Source of the DNA: Chrysomallon squamiferum
Lineage: Eukaryota; Mollusca; Gastropoda; Neomphalida; Peltospiridae
DNA: 64,000 nt
NCBI GenBank assembly: GCA_012295275.1
Contig: CM022665.1
Coordinates: forward strand, 17,396,410 to 17,460,409
Reading direction: 5' to 3'
Positions 1-14,714 of this stretch are shown one piece after another. The notes beneath the pieces are model-generated. The model saw only the letters and a program-made list of their open reading frames with translations. It ran no database searches and was not told the DNA's origin. Within the stretch, counting starts at the first letter, position 1; each line of letters opens with the position of its first letter. The position numbers and the translations under genes were made by a program.

Positions 1-244
1 TGTGAATTAAAATAATGTACCCTCTTTCTTTCATATACCTAGTATAATGCAGTGTAAATGTAGGCACATATATATGTGACTTCATTGTATTTAGGTAATT
101 CATTTTTGTAGCCTGTTGATATTTTGTTTTATGTTATACCAATTTATTTATATAAATTAGTATTTAATGTGAAAAAATAATTGCATGTTTTTTTTTTTAC
201 ATTTTACCAGTATCATCATGAGATAGAGTTTATAAAATGTAACA
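1..244. other. Non-coding flank left of the gap
   Basis: AT-rich sequence with no exon-like block, splice-site pair or repeat that I can recognise. It ends at the assembly gap. Confidence 0.6.
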
Positions 245-444
245 NNNNNNNNNNNNNNNNNNNNNNNNNNNNNNNNNNNNNNNNNNNNNNNNNNNNNNNN
301 NNNNNNNNNNNNNNNNNNNNNNNNNNNNNNNNNNNNNNNNNNNNNNNNNNNNNNNNNNNNNNNNNNNNNNNNNNNNNNNNNNNNNNNNNNNNNNNNNNNN
401 NNNNNNNNNNNNNNNNNNNNNNNNNNNNNNNNNNNNNNNNNNNN
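245..444. other. Assembly gap (200 N)
   Basis: Exactly 200 consecutive N, which looks like a scaffolding gap of arbitrary size. Its true length is unknown. It lies about 430 bp upstream of the RNF17-like start codon, so an upstream untranslated exon or distal promoter could be missing. Confidence 0.98.
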
Positions 445-870
445 TAGTGTTAACAGAGTTCTGCTGCCATTTCCTTTTAATAACGAGTCTTGAAAACGAA
501 CGACTAGAATCTGAAAATAAATGCAGCAACTGAGCTAGCGAACAATATGTCCGATGCGGAATAATATATAACAACATATTTCTTAAATACATTGCATTAT
601 ATACCAGTTTTTTTACTTTTGCTATAGTTCTGAAACACATATGCTTATTTTATAATAAAAGTGAATATGTGTTATACTTTAGAAGTTTAAACTGGGAACT
701 ATTTGTTTGAAAGAAATGACGTGCGATAAACTGTTCGCTGGAGTTACCGTTCACGGATTTGGCAACGGTTGGAATTGTTCGCTACCTTTATTTCAGTTTG
801 GTAGTTAAAAATTATGGCTAAAACGGACGTTATATTTGGTTGATGTTTGATGGTTAGATAAATAACAATA
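445..870 (+). promoter_or_regulatory. Probable promoter/5' UTR region of the RNF17-like gene
   Basis: This is the only stretch near the gene start with a cluster of CpGs (roughly 720-880) in otherwise CpG-poor DNA. It holds a CAACGGTT motif at 763-770, a CCGTT core at 747-751 and an AACGG core at 822-826, all of which fit MYB-family binding. An in-frame TAA at 859-861 lies just before the ATG at 871, which fixes that ATG as the first possible start in this exon. I see no convincing TATA box. The transcription start and any upstream non-coding exon cannot be placed from sequence alone. Confidence 0.5.
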
Positions 871-1497
871 ATGCAGCGAGCTGCAGCTTGCCCAAGGTGT
901 AATCAAACCTTTACCCCAAAAGTGAGAGGTATGCTAAGCAAGTTGTTACTAGCTGTGATGTATTGAAGCATTTCTGATAATGCTTACAGAAAATGGGACG
1001 TTTATATCCTAATGTAGAAGATATTTTTTGTATCCAAACATGAAACAAACATTGAAACACACACTACCTACATTTAAACATTGTTGTAAATTAACGTAAT
1101 TTACAAATCAAACCCAGAGCCCTGTTTATATTTCGAGAACAGCTAATCTATCAAAAAAGTAAATAAAAGACTGCAACGTTTTTGCAAGTGTTATTTTAAA
1201 TTTTCAAAATGGATTCGTCAACTTCAGTTAAACTTTCATTAAAATAAGCATACTATAATTTGATCATTTATATCGGTGAGAATTAATACATCCCTATTAT
1301 CCTTGCTTGACCCACAAATAATAAAATACTGCTGCTTCCATCACCATGCAAACAGACCGAAACACAAACTTATTATGTTTGAAAATTAAATGCTTGTTAA
1401 AATAGTGTAATAAATACATTTTAAATAATGAATTGCAATCTAACAGGATTGTAAAAGTACATTTCTTCTATTCTTTTTTTTTGTTGTTGTTTTTTTC

Positions 1498-1536
<39 letters not shown>

Positions 1537-1816
1537 TTTCAATGGCAAGAAATGTTTGGACTGTGGGAAAGTGTACAGAGACTGTTCATTTGAATCTTTG
1601 GAAGATAGGCCATTTTCCATGTCAAGGAAGGATGAAGTTCTTTTGTTTGCTCTTGTATTTGATAAAAGTATCTAACAATACAATGTTTTTATTTTAGAAG
1701 GGGGAAGACTAAGTCATAATCCGCTAGTATTAAAATGTGGTCACACTTTTTGCGAAAACTGCTGCAATCGTATGGCAAAAGAGGGAGACCAGAAAATTGT
1801 CTGTTCTCTATGTCAG
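871..1816 (+). CDS. RNF17: RNF17-like exons 1-2: RING finger
   Basis: Exons 871-928 and 1698-1816. Residues 7-58 form a C3HC4 RING: C7, C10, C33, H35, C38, C41, C55, C58, with the hallmark CGHTFCENC. Only the first cysteine pair lies in exon 1; the rest lies in exon 2. All eight zinc ligands are present, so ubiquitin-ligase competence is possible, although RNF17-family RINGs are not well shown to be active. The 769-bp intron carries a TTTA microsatellite (about 1498-1539). Confidence 0.9.
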
Positions 1817-4800
1817 GTTTGTGACAAAATTTTTTTTTTTTAGACACAGCATTTATATTCTTTCATGTAATTGTTTCTTATTAAATTGTACATATGATTA
1901 GAACAAACATCTTAATATGTTTAGTTATGTTCCATTTAGTGATTGTTTTTATACTTAAATTCAGGGTGTCAATAATAATAATAATAAAACACACACATAC
2001 ACGCACCTACCTCAAAAATAAAAGCCTGGAGGTTGTTTATGTACTACTTTTGTACACATATAACTTCATTTCATATATAAAAATGCCAAAAAATTGTAAT
2101 AATTTTCACAAGTTTTAGTGATTCATGGAAGAACTTGTAAGTTTTGTTTGTGGTTTACTGTAAAGATAAATTGGAAGCATGATCAGTAAATTGGCAAAGA
2201 AATGATTTTTTATTTTATTATTGTTATTGTTATTAAATCTAATTTGACCTTTCTCTTTTTCTCTTTTTAGGTGGTTTCCATCTTGTTGCCAGGAGAAACC
2301 CCAGCAAAAAATTTATCTCCAAATTATTACCTCATTGGATTTCTGGTTTCCAATCAAAATCAGTTATTAAAACAGTAAGTCATTTTTCATTTAATGTTGA
2401 TTGTTTTGTTTTTTTGTATGTGCTAATTTATAATAAATACATAAATTTAAAAAATGTGTAAATTGTTTGAAAAATCAATAAATTAGTTTGTTCTGATTAA
2501 AGATAATTAAAACAAAATCTATTTTATTTTTTAAATCTCTGTGAAATCATCTAAATATATCAAAACTTGTTTTAAACTTGTAACCAAAATTTTAAAAAGT
2601 GTTTGCAGAGATATCATTTTTTTTTTTTTTTTTTTGTTATTATTATTTAGGAATACTTTTTTTTTTTCAGTTTTATTTTATTATTTTTTTATTTTAACAT
2701 TTTTTTATTCAGGGAACTTGGTCGAATGACATCAGGATTTACCCCTATGATAAGAAAAAATCCTCAAAATAGAAATAAAACAGGTATCCATTTACAAAAT
2801 ATATAGACAAAACATCAGTCCTTATAGCATTTGATTTATTAATATTCTTTCCTTAAGAATTTCAGTCCTTAGAGATATTTATTTATAAATGTTTGTCCCT
2901 TAAGAAGTTAAGCCCACAGAGATTTTTATTTAGAAATATTTAGCCATCCACTGATGTAAAAACTTTGTCATAGAGGTTTAGGTGTACATCAGTCTGTTAT
3001 CTGCTAATGACTGATTATCAAGGATTGTGACATGCACTCTCTAAGGGAAGGAGAGAAATAATTTCATATTTTGCCGACTGATATTGATAAGAATAATACC
3101 AGCAGCAGTCAGCCATGAAGTTTGTTCGTTATGTAAAAACTTTCATATCTGATACCTAATAAGCATAAATATTAAAACATATTGAGAATTACTGATAAAA
3201 TACTTGTTTATTCAAGCATTCAGAATAGTTATTAATAAAGTATCAGCCAAAAGTTGTTTTAAATGTTTAACAGTATTCAGTATTTTTATTTCTGTAGTTA
3301 AAATGGAAAACAATTTCAAAATTAAATTTAACATCAAAAAGGTATATTGAATTTTAAGAGAATTTGTTAGCTAAAATGTAAAATTCATTTGCTCAAGTTA
3401 AAGTGTAAAATAATAAAAATGTTGTTTTGTTTTCTTTCAGGTACAGTTTGTTTTGAATGCCAGATCAACACAGCCAACTGTCAGTGTAAGAAATGCGACT
3501 GCTTCATGTGTGGTCTCTGTTTTAACAAGGTAATTAATGAGATACTCAGAATAATAGGTTAAAGACATAATTTATCCAGATATAGAGCTGGTAATCCCCC
3601 TTTAAGTATTGAAACATGAAGATAAATAACATTTCTCATATTCCTTTCACTGAACATTGAGAAATAAAGAACAAACATGTATTTAATACATACAGATTAA
3701 CACATTTTGAAAGGATATTTTTGGAAAGCCATATTTGGTATCCACATTATCTTTGTAAGATTGTTTTTGTAAATTAGTTAAACTAAATATATATAAAACA
3801 ACAGGAATATTGAAAAATAAAAATAAGTAATAAATCTTGTCCTTGAATAAAATAACAGATTATTAATTAAGATATTTTGGTTGTATCTGTTAAACAAAAT
3901 AAACTTCACCTAATGTTTTTTTTTTTTTTTTTTTTTTATGATCACTAGGTTCATTCCTCATCCAACACTTTAAAACAACACCAGGCTGTCCCTATCAAAC
4001 AGGATGATGTTACCAGGTATTAATCCAGTTTGATTTTCTTAAACTTCATCCTTAATTATAACTGAATATAACCATTTTGACATGTTGGACATTTTTCATT
4101 AGAATTTTCTGTTTTGTTTTGTTAAGCATACAGAACACCAAATATTGTGTGTGGGACACTCTATGAATGAATATATAATTATTATTATTATTAGTTTGGA
4201 TTTTGCTTTCCCATATAATATTAGTATATGCAAATATAATAATTATTATAAGTGTACATTTTACAGTTTTTGAGGCTTATATAATGTGCAGTACTTTTTT
4301 TTCTTTTTATGTAATATTCTAAGTAAAACTGGTCTTGCTCTTAAAATTCATTTTTGATACATTAGACCAGGCATGGGCAACATAGCTCATAAACAGGCAT
4401 GGTGTATTAGTAATAAATGCTATTTTCCTGGTGAAATTAGGTGTATTATTCTGAAAGCCCTGTAGGGTGCAGCTTGCCTGTGACTGCACTAAATAATTCT
4501 TCAAACAATTTTCCAGCATTAAGCTGTGATTCAGTCTCTTTAGAAGTTTTGGAGTAGGTTCATATAATTATTGAAATCTCTTGTAAACTTAGGATAATGA
4601 TATTCTTACATATAATAATTTCACATTATTTATTTTTAATTTGAATGTTGTTTGAGTCTGAAAGGATAAGCACATTATTAATGTATCATTTATTGAGATG
4701 TAACCTTTAAAAATATTTTAAACTGACAAGTATTTTTTACTTGATTTGTCTGTTGAAGATCAGAAATTCGTAGCGTCTGCAATGTGGATACAGCTTCATT

Positions 4801-7613
4801 AATCAAGTACAGCCAGTAATTAAAACTAATTTGAATTGTTCTTGTACCTTAAACCAGACTACACAGGACCAGTTCTTTAAAATATTTAATATATTTAATC
4901 TGTTAAAACATTAAATCATTTATTTCTGACTAATACTTGTAAAACATTTATTAAAATTTGTCTAATATTGATTATGTTTGACTAATTCATTAAAATATTT
5001 TTAATGCAATTTAACTGTTAAAACAAATATTAAATTTATTTTTTACTAATATATTTATTGATTGAAATTTTTTTCATACCTTAAAATATGTTTAGTTATT
5101 CAACTAATCTTTTATAACTAACTAACAATTATTTTTGACTGACCAATTGAAGTAGCTTACACTTAATTAAATTCAGAAACAGATTTAAGCTGTATCCTAA
5201 CTGAGCATGTGCAACATGAGCAATGCAAACAATTGTTTTAGAAACCACTGATTTCATTTGCAGCATCCTAACTGCTCACGCATACTGCACAACAGTTTGA
5301 ACTAGTCGAGCACACAACATAGTACTGATAGGAATTGTTTCTATTTTTTGTTGCACTTCACAAGTGTCTAAAATATATTAATCAATCACAAACAAGATTA
5401 TTTCCCAAGTACATGAAAATGTAAGATAAACAACTCATCCATCTCATTCAGAAGTTACTGGTACTTTACAGTTGTTCTTTGTGTGTGTCTTTTATTAATA
5501 ACATGCATGTATAAGCTTCTTGGAAGGTCCAGATTTAAATTTTGACTAATAGTAATACATCAAAGAATTAAATGTGGTTTATAATTTTAAATTAGATTAT
5601 TGTTGACCAATAAATTAAAACAGACTGATTTTGAATATGTTAAAACAAATAAATTGAAGTAATACTTTAAAAATATTAAAATTGATTAACATTTTACAAA
5701 ATTCAGTTTAGTTTAACATTTTTAAAAATTAAATTTTGACTCAATTTAAATCATTAAATTTGGTTCTAACATAAGAAAAGATACAATTTAATTAAAATAG
5801 AAATAACTGAGTAACACTTTCAAACAGGATGGAACTATATGAGTACTTTTTTTCAACAAACTGTAGCAATCAAAAATGCAAACTCTTGTAAATAAAAGCA
5901 TAGACTTGAATAAACTGTTAGAATTCATCTGTATTTAGTCTGTTTGTAATTGCAATATTTTATTGTCAATGACATTCAAAGTAAAATAGTTATTATCTAG
6001 TTGCTTTGTACATAGTTATCAGTACTAACAGTTTTAATTCCAGTTTTTCTGTTCATTTCTTTTAAATGTCTGCTTTTCACTTTGTATTTATTTATTTTTT
6101 ATTTTTTTATTAAATTGAATTTTAAATGATTTCTGAGGAAATAACTGTTACAGCTAATATTTAGAAAAATGGATACTATGTGACAAATCTGTATAAGCAT
6201 ATATGTCCATTTATGTGACCTGTTATGTATGTGAGAAATATATATATATATATTAATGTGTATTCTTATCCATTCAATTACCAAAACTTAATCACTTAAC
6301 ATTCAGAAAAAGGTTAACAGAACTGGTTCCTTTAGAATTTATTCCACTGATGATATAGATAGATTTTTTTTTTCTTTAATATTATCATACTTAGTTAGGT
6401 ATACAAGTAAATAAATAAGTAGATAATTTTGTTTAAAGCTTTAAGATTGAGGTGTAGTTTCTTTAAAAAAAAAAATACTAACCGTTATTAGTGTGCCATT
6501 AAGCTGTAATCATTTTTACATTTTTTTGTATGCTTGTTGTTTTTTAAATTTATTTATTTATTTATCTATTTATTTTATTTATTTTATTTTAATTTTCTAG
6601 TTTTCAAGAGAGTATTTCACCAAAGTGTCTGCTACATGAGTCACGACCAATTGAATATTTTTGTGAAGATGATGAAACAGCCATTTGTTCACGCTGTGTT
6701 ATAATGGGTGACCACAAGGGACATTCAATTACATCTATGGAAGAAAGAGTTAGTTCAGTTTGTTACTTAATTTTCTTTTTGTGTTTATTTATTTTAAATT
6801 TTTATTTTATTTTTACCTATATTTGTCACCCATAAAATCAAGACACACACTAAGTTTCATGGCTAAATATATAGTTTAAATCAACAATAATGGAGTGACA
6901 AAATTTGTTTGTTAAAAATGGGTTTTTATATAACTTATCTGACCACTGATCCATTGATGAAATTGATGGATTGTGTTTTTAAAACAATTGTTTATGAATT
7001 TATGAACATCGTTATTTGTTGAATGCCTCATTTTCTGAGAAAAATAGAGAATGTTTTGTCAACTTTACCAACTTGACGGATAGATGAAGGAAAGAATTAG
7101 AAAATTGAAAGTTATGGAGTCAGGAAAATGAAAATGTTGATAACTTTACTGTTTCTTCAGTTTTTATTATTATTTTTATTGTTATTTTATTGTTATCGTT
7201 ATTTTATTTTATTTTATTTTATTATTTTTCTTTCTTTTTTTTCAATTTGTTTCCTATTTGCTCTATTCTGATTTTATTAATTACTGGAATGATATTTATC
7301 TTGATTGTTTCAGTATTGACTGAAATATTTATTATATTATTACATTTTTGACTTACATTAACTATTTGTTATGATTAATTATTGATATGAGAAACAGTTC
7401 TTTTAATATGTAGACTGTATTATCTTGACATAGAGTATTTCATGTGATTAACTGATGAAACTGGTAATAACTAGATCAACTATTTCTTATCTGTTTAATT
7501 ATATCTAAGATTAATAAAAGATCCAGACTAATAATCCCTTAATGAACTGTCTACAGTGTTCTTTTGTAAGAAAATTATTTAGTAAAACTAAATATAACAC
7601 ACACACATGCACA

Positions 7614-7657
<44 letters not shown>

Positions 7658-9145
7658 CATTATTAGAAGAGCTTACATTGATTTGGGAGTTAAAAATAAA
7701 CCAAAATTAATAACAGTAATAATAATAATAATAATTAAAAATATTTTTTTTAAAGAAAATGCTCAGTTTTCCAGATAATGGATTACTATTCTACAATAAT
7801 ATGTCCACTGACTGACCATTGTAAAATGTTATAATTTATTTTCCAGAACAAACTAGTGATGGCTGACATGGAACCAGCCCTCAATACTGCAGTCAAAGTG
7901 TTAAATCTTCTAAAGAAAACAGAAGATGTAAGATGGCCATTTTACAACAAACACTAAAACAAAACATTAAGTAATTGAAATTTAATCAGAAGATTGTAAA
8001 AACATTCTTCCTTGAAAGAAAAACTTGTAAAGATTTTAATGTAATAAATAAAACTTTGTTTTTATTATCTTTATTTATTTATTTATCTGTATAAAACAAA
8101 TATAGTTTGTTATTGGCAGAATATAACAGATGCCTTACCAAATGTAAAGGATGAAACTTCATCACTGATAGAGGACATAAAAAATCATTTTTGTCTGCTT
8201 CATGGTGCCTTGCAGGCTAGGTAAGCTTCTTGTATATAAAACAGGTTAATGCAAACAGAGCCATTATACAGGTTGAAGAACTTTATCCAAAATGCTTGGG
8301 ATTAGAAGTTCTTTTGGATTTCAGAATGTTTCAGATTTTGGAATATGAGGAGATAGTCTGAGAACAGGATATAAGTCTAAACACAAATTCCATTCATATT
8401 TCATATACCTATTCTGCAGTTAGTCTGCAGGTTTTCTTTTATATCATATTTTAAAAATTTACTTTATGAAATAAAGTTTGTGTATGCTAAACCAAAATTT
8501 AGCTGCTCAGAAGAAATTCTGGATTTTGGAGCTGTGTATGAAACAAGGATACCTACTTGTATTATCAACATTTTGTTGTTTCTATTAATAAGCCATTGAT
8601 CAGTGAAAAATATCTGTCTCTTTAATGCAGTGAATCCACATTCTGTGGTTCCGAAATATTATTAAAAGAAATTACTAAATTACTGTAAATTGTATTCTTA
8701 TATTGGTATGCAGAAAGCTTGAGGACTATAGTATGTTGATTTATGTGGGTTTTAGCAGATCTGTTTTAGTTATAGGTGGGTTTCCAAGTTAGGAAAGCAT
8801 GGGTTACAGTTATATCATTTCATTAATGTCCAGAGCATCTGCTGAGGGTGCTGGAACCATGTACCCATCAATAAAGTGGGCAGCTCTGCATTCTCATTTT
8901 GTATAGCCGTCTCCACTATCCATCCCTTTTTCCCCAATTTCTCCCTTTGTTTCTTTCTTTCAACCCTTCTCTCTTTTGAATTGTTTCATAATTTAGATCC
9001 CATGTTTTAATTTCATTTACTTTAGTCAACATGGACTTTATTTTATAACAGAAAAGAAAAGAAGATAATCCTGTTTTAAATTTGCATATAAAAAGTTACG
9101 TGCAGAGTTGTTTATTTCTTGTTAATTCTTGAAATGCAATTCAGA

Positions 9146-9182
<37 letters not shown>

Positions 9183-12100
9183 AGTTGTTTGTTTATATAT
9201 ATATATATATAACATTACTGTATTGTACTTTTCTGAATATCATCTATTACACTGAATTTAAAAATGTCACTGTGTAAAAGTAAATTAACTCTTTATAGTC
9301 TTACACCTTTATTCAGAATTATAAATTACATTACAAAAAGATGCTGTGTTATATTATTTGGAGGCAATTATTTTTTAAAGTTAAGCTAAGATATTGAATC
9401 ATTTAACAAAGAATAAAACTTTGCTTAAAATTTAATCAACTTTCTTCAACATAAATGTTTTGAAATAAGTAATTTTCTGGTTATGTTTAATGTTGTTGCC
9501 ATTTCAGAGAATACCAACTCATACAGGATGTGTTTTCACAGTTTGCTAAAGGAATTTCACCTCTTGAAGACATGGTTTGTGCTGCTAACACATTGTCATT
9601 TTCCATTAGTATCTTTCATTATTTAGTTATTATTATATATTTTTTTTACCTTCATATATATAAAATAATACATATAAAAAATAATAAAATAACAAAAGTA
9701 ATGACAATAATCCAAGCACACAGTAATAAACAGAATCCCTCAGGGTTAGCACACATACATGCATGCACCCCAAACAATTAAATATGAATGTGCAAGAAAA
9801 GCAAATTTGATTTTAACATCATAAAGAAAAAAGATTGTTTATTTTAGAAAATGGAGGTTCAAGAAGAAAGTTCAAAACTGAATGCTGCTATTAAAGGTAA
9901 CAGAACTGAAAAAAATAGCCATACTATATTCACCAAGTGTTTAAACAAGTAGCTTAACAGAGGTACTGAATAAATAAAAGTTTTTATTATTATTATGAAC
10001 AGATAAAGGTTATTATTATTAATGCATCAGACATTGATAAGCTCCTTCAGGGGTCAAGGTTGAAATTGGAAATAGGTCAAGGAATGTACTAAGAAGGATT
10101 GATCTATACAGACCAGTACATTGAGATAGTTAAGGAGCATTGTTCATCATTTGTTCTGTTTTATATTTCTGGATAAAACAGTTGGTTATCAGAATTTTTT
10201 TTTTTTTTTTTAATGGCAACATCTGTGCTTTATTGGTTTATTATTTTTTTTTTCTTTTACAGATATGTTACCTTATCATCCTTTATGATTAGCAAAGATT
10301 AATTTTCTCAAACAAACAAAATAATCCCTTGGAAGTATACTGAGTATTTTAGCTGTTTGTACAGATACACCTTATTTTTAATTAATTAATTTTTTTTTTT
10401 TTTTTTTTATTTTTTTTTTTTCAAAGATTTTTGTTGCTGAAATGGGGAAAACCCTACAGTTTGGAATCTTACAGTATGGACAGTTAATTGTGCTTGTCCA
10501 AAAAAAAAAAAAAAAAAAAAAAAAAACACAGACAAATATATTTCTATTTCTAAATTTGTTCCAGAAGCCAGGAATGTTTTAAAAAATGGTGATGAAGTGG
10601 TTGTGAATGCCAAAGCTATCCTTGATCAGCTAGTGAGGGCAGAAGACATACCATGTGTATTCTCAGTTCGGAATCCTGAAAAAAATAAGGGGATCAAGTG
10701 AGATTTTAATTATTGCTGTTATTATTATAGTTATTATAAATTATTATTATTATTATTATTTATGTCATTATGTATATTATACAATATTGAACTACATGCA
10801 GAGATATCTTTTGGAATTTTATGCTAAAAACCCATCAAAACAAATTTTATGAAATTAAAAAACAAAAAGAAAGAAAATATAGATTTATTTTAAAAAAATA
10901 TTAATTATAATATATAATATATATATATATATATATATTCATCATTTCTTTCATTATTGATCCCTAATCAGTAACCTTTTTTTCTTTTTTTCGTCTGAAC
11001 CAAAACGAAACTAAGTATTTATTGTAATTAATATTTAATTGTTATTATAGATGGGAGGCAGAAAATTCACTGATAGAAAACATTCTTACACATGGCAGAG
11101 TGACTGGAACTGGCTCCCAAAGGTACACTATTTCAAACTTGTTTTAAAATCACTTTCTTAGAAGTTATAATTGTGATGTGAGTACACTAACTGTTACAGT
11201 CGATTGTTGTTTTTTATCATTAATTTACCTGTTTGATAGTTAGAGCATAACATAATGAATTTTTTTTTCATATGTGGGGATATATTTTCTATTACATTAT
11301 CTAGGTACTGCCAGCCTAGCCAGTAAAATTGGTCAAACTGTTAAAAGTTCAGATTTTGTCCATTTTCCTCCACTCCCAGATCTCTTCTGTAAAACATACC
11401 ATAAAAAACAAATACATGGAAATAAAGATCATTATGTGTTCATTGCAGTGGGGGTAAACGCACTTCGGTGCCTGTGGTCAGCAGTTGACAGTGTGAAGTA
11501 AAACGAACTAAAATAGGGTCACTCTACCAATGCCTAGCTTATCTATGTGAAAATGGCTTCAATATTATTTTTAGCACTGCTAGGAGGGTCAAAGTTTTAT
11601 CTTTCTAACAATGTGAATGTCGTCACTGGCCATTATTTATATCAAAAGTTGGGTCCAAAAATGTACTTTTTCTTGTCTTCAAACCAGTTTTAAAAAAAAG
11701 GGTGAAAATAAAACCTACATTTGTGGGATCAAATGAAAGCTCATTCAATTATCTTTCAAATAATATGTGATACTATGGTGTGTCTTCTTTGGTGTAGAGA
11801 AGCTCCGCATCTGAAAGTAGCATGTGCTTAGTGAAATTGCCATTATGTTATGTTTTCCAGAGCAAAATTGCCAGAGATTTTATGTACAGCTAAAAAGAAC
11901 TGGTGCTATTTGAAATGGTTATATTTCTATGTTGATTATATTTTTAATAACTTGTAGGATGCATGCTTTATTACATGTTATGACTTTTACTGAAATAAAT
12001 GAATAAACATTGTGTTTTGCCGATTACTATCTTCCATTCTAAAACAGTTGATTATTTTGCTTTCAAAATTCTTGTGATAAACAGCGAATTAAGAATCATA

Positions 12101-14675
12101 AACATAACAAACTATACTGCATAACAGAACAGTGTATTCAGAGGTATTGATGGAATGCTGAATAAAAAACTAATCACTTTTTTTAATACCATAAAATTGA
12201 TCAGTTTTAAAACTTAGATTATTTTTGCTTGTTGATAAGCTCTGTCAAGGAAAATTTCAACAATGGTCAGATGATAGGTAACTTTTGTTTGCTGTCAATT
12301 CACAGCAAGAACAAAGTTAAGAAAATTATTTTGTCTGCTTCAAATAACAGACTTATCACACCTGTGTCTTTAATTGCCTCTTGTCTCATGATTACATACA
12401 TTTTATTGCCCCTAATTAACACCTGCAACACCTTTCTGGAGTAGACTCTAAGGATTAGCTGAGTTTATGTACTGCAGAGGATTATAGTTAAACATCAAAT
12501 GCTTGTAGTCCTTTTAAGTAACATTTATATATATATCATACATGATATATATCTACACACCACAGTATCTTAACTTATTACTACTAAGTATTTAATAGAG
12601 TGAAAATTCAAGCTGCTTATGTAAATAAAGTTGTGCTGTTCTATATAAAGGTGTTTGACCCATATCAGTTAGGGTACTTTGTTGATTTTCTTTTAAATGG
12701 CCACCCTTGTGTGATTTAACTTTCTTAAAATGCAATATAACTCTAAAATAAAATGTATCTGAAGTTCAAACATATGTTAAGCCATAAAGAAAAAATTAAT
12801 CAAAAAATTATCAAATTAAAAAAAAAAAAAAATAATAATAATTATTTCAATGACTGCAGCAATAGCAGATCAGCTGCTCTTTAAACTATAAACAACAACA
12901 AATAAATGTTAAATTCTAATTAATTCTTGCTGAAACTACCCCTGACTTGTTTTCTCAAAGTTTTGTGGCTTACATTGCCAAGAAATTCATGGTTGCTGTG
13001 GACCAAACTCTACAGTGACTCACATTTTTACTTCAAATTTTTTTTTATTAAAAATGTTAGATTCAAGTATGTCATTTGAAAGATCCTGAAAAATTGTTCA
13101 TAACACTGGTTGAATTTTTCAAATAAGACCAAAACTGAAATCACAGTATCTGTTTGCACTTTTGGCCATTTTAGAGGCATTCAGCCACATGTCATTTTGA
13201 AGATCGGTTATTTTTCAAACTACTGTTGGCCAAAGTTGCCCTTTCTGATAATGTGCCAAAATATGGTAGAAAACAGACCAAATACCTGTTGTACCCATTT
13301 GCATGTATCTTTTGAACCACTGGAGATAGAATCCAAATTTTTTGTTGTGTTTTGTTTCTTTTTGCTACAGCTTTCATGTTGTGCTAATGTTCTTGCATCT
13401 TATATGAAATTAAAGGCAGAAAAAAATTGCCTGCCGGTACCTACATTATGAACAAATAGATTGTGGAAATTGATTGTATTCAGATACAGGTCTAAGTTAT
13501 TTGAAGGTAACATCTTGAAATGTTAGTTTTTATTTAACATTAATCTTTCTGTGATACATTTTGCTTGGAGGATGGCTTTGTTTTCCTTAGTTTTTCTGTT
13601 AACAAAGACAAGACATAACCAAATTTTTCTAGTGATAGAGAGGCAGGTCAGTTTTGTTTCTTTTAAATGGAGGTCCTACAGATGTTGATGTTTGTCTTAG
13701 GCCTTTGATATATAAAAACATAACAACTTGAACAGCAATAATCCAAATTTTAGATGTTACATCAGCAACAGATAGTGCACTTCCTTTCATATAAACATAT
13801 TAACTATTTTTATTTTTTTAAATTACTTAGGGGTTATTCTTGATTTATTTTACAAGAGAAAATTTTAGAATTGAAAGAAACTGATGTATACACGTTTTAT
13901 TTCTTTTAAATGACTAATTAGAGTTTTCTTGTTAGATTAACAACAGAAAATTCACTTTTAAGTTTGTAAATATGATGCTTTTTTTATTTTATAAATTATC
14001 AATCAGGTTTGTTCTGCAAACCCTCAGTGAAGTTATTATTGACACACTGTTGGTGATGGATGACGACTCTGAGACTGGCAGCACTGCTTCAGCATCTGAT
14101 TCATCTTTTACTTCAGCTGAGTCAGACTTCACTGTGGGAGGTATTGTTTAACTTTTCTCTTCCAAGCTGAATGTTAAAAATGCTTTGTTTCTGTTACAAG
14201 CATTATAAATATAAGTAGAAATTATATGTAGAAATTACCGGATGAAGCTCATGGCATGGGCTAAAAATTAGACCTTAATGTTCATTTCAAAACAAGAGTC
14301 TTGTTTTACCCAGTACTATACTTGCTCTTCATGTGTTCATTGATAATTGCTCTAGACATCTGAACACTATAAACATGAAACCTAGATAATCAGATTGATA
14401 AATCATTAAAGAAACATCTGAACATTTTAGAAATGAAATATGATTAATAAATTTGATAAATCATTACAGAAACAGCTGAAGATTATAAAAATGAAAACCA
14501 GTTAATAAATTTGATAAATAATTATTGAAACAACTGAACATTATTAAAATGAAATCTCATGAATCAGTTCGATCAGAATAGAAACATATAACAGGATTTT
14601 TTTCCAGGCAGGAAGTAATTACAATCCTTTAACAACTGAGAATGATAAACTGTTTGTGTGTATATATATATATAT

Positions 14676-14714
<39 letters not shown>

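Noticed and set aside
181-640. Open frames crossing the N gap
   Set aside because: They consist mainly of unknown bases and carry no coding signal.
13110-13451. 113-codon open frame in intron 13
   Set aside because: No homology I recognise, no splice sites in phase with exons 13 and 14, and another frame on the opposite strand is equally open. Likely chance or an old repeat.
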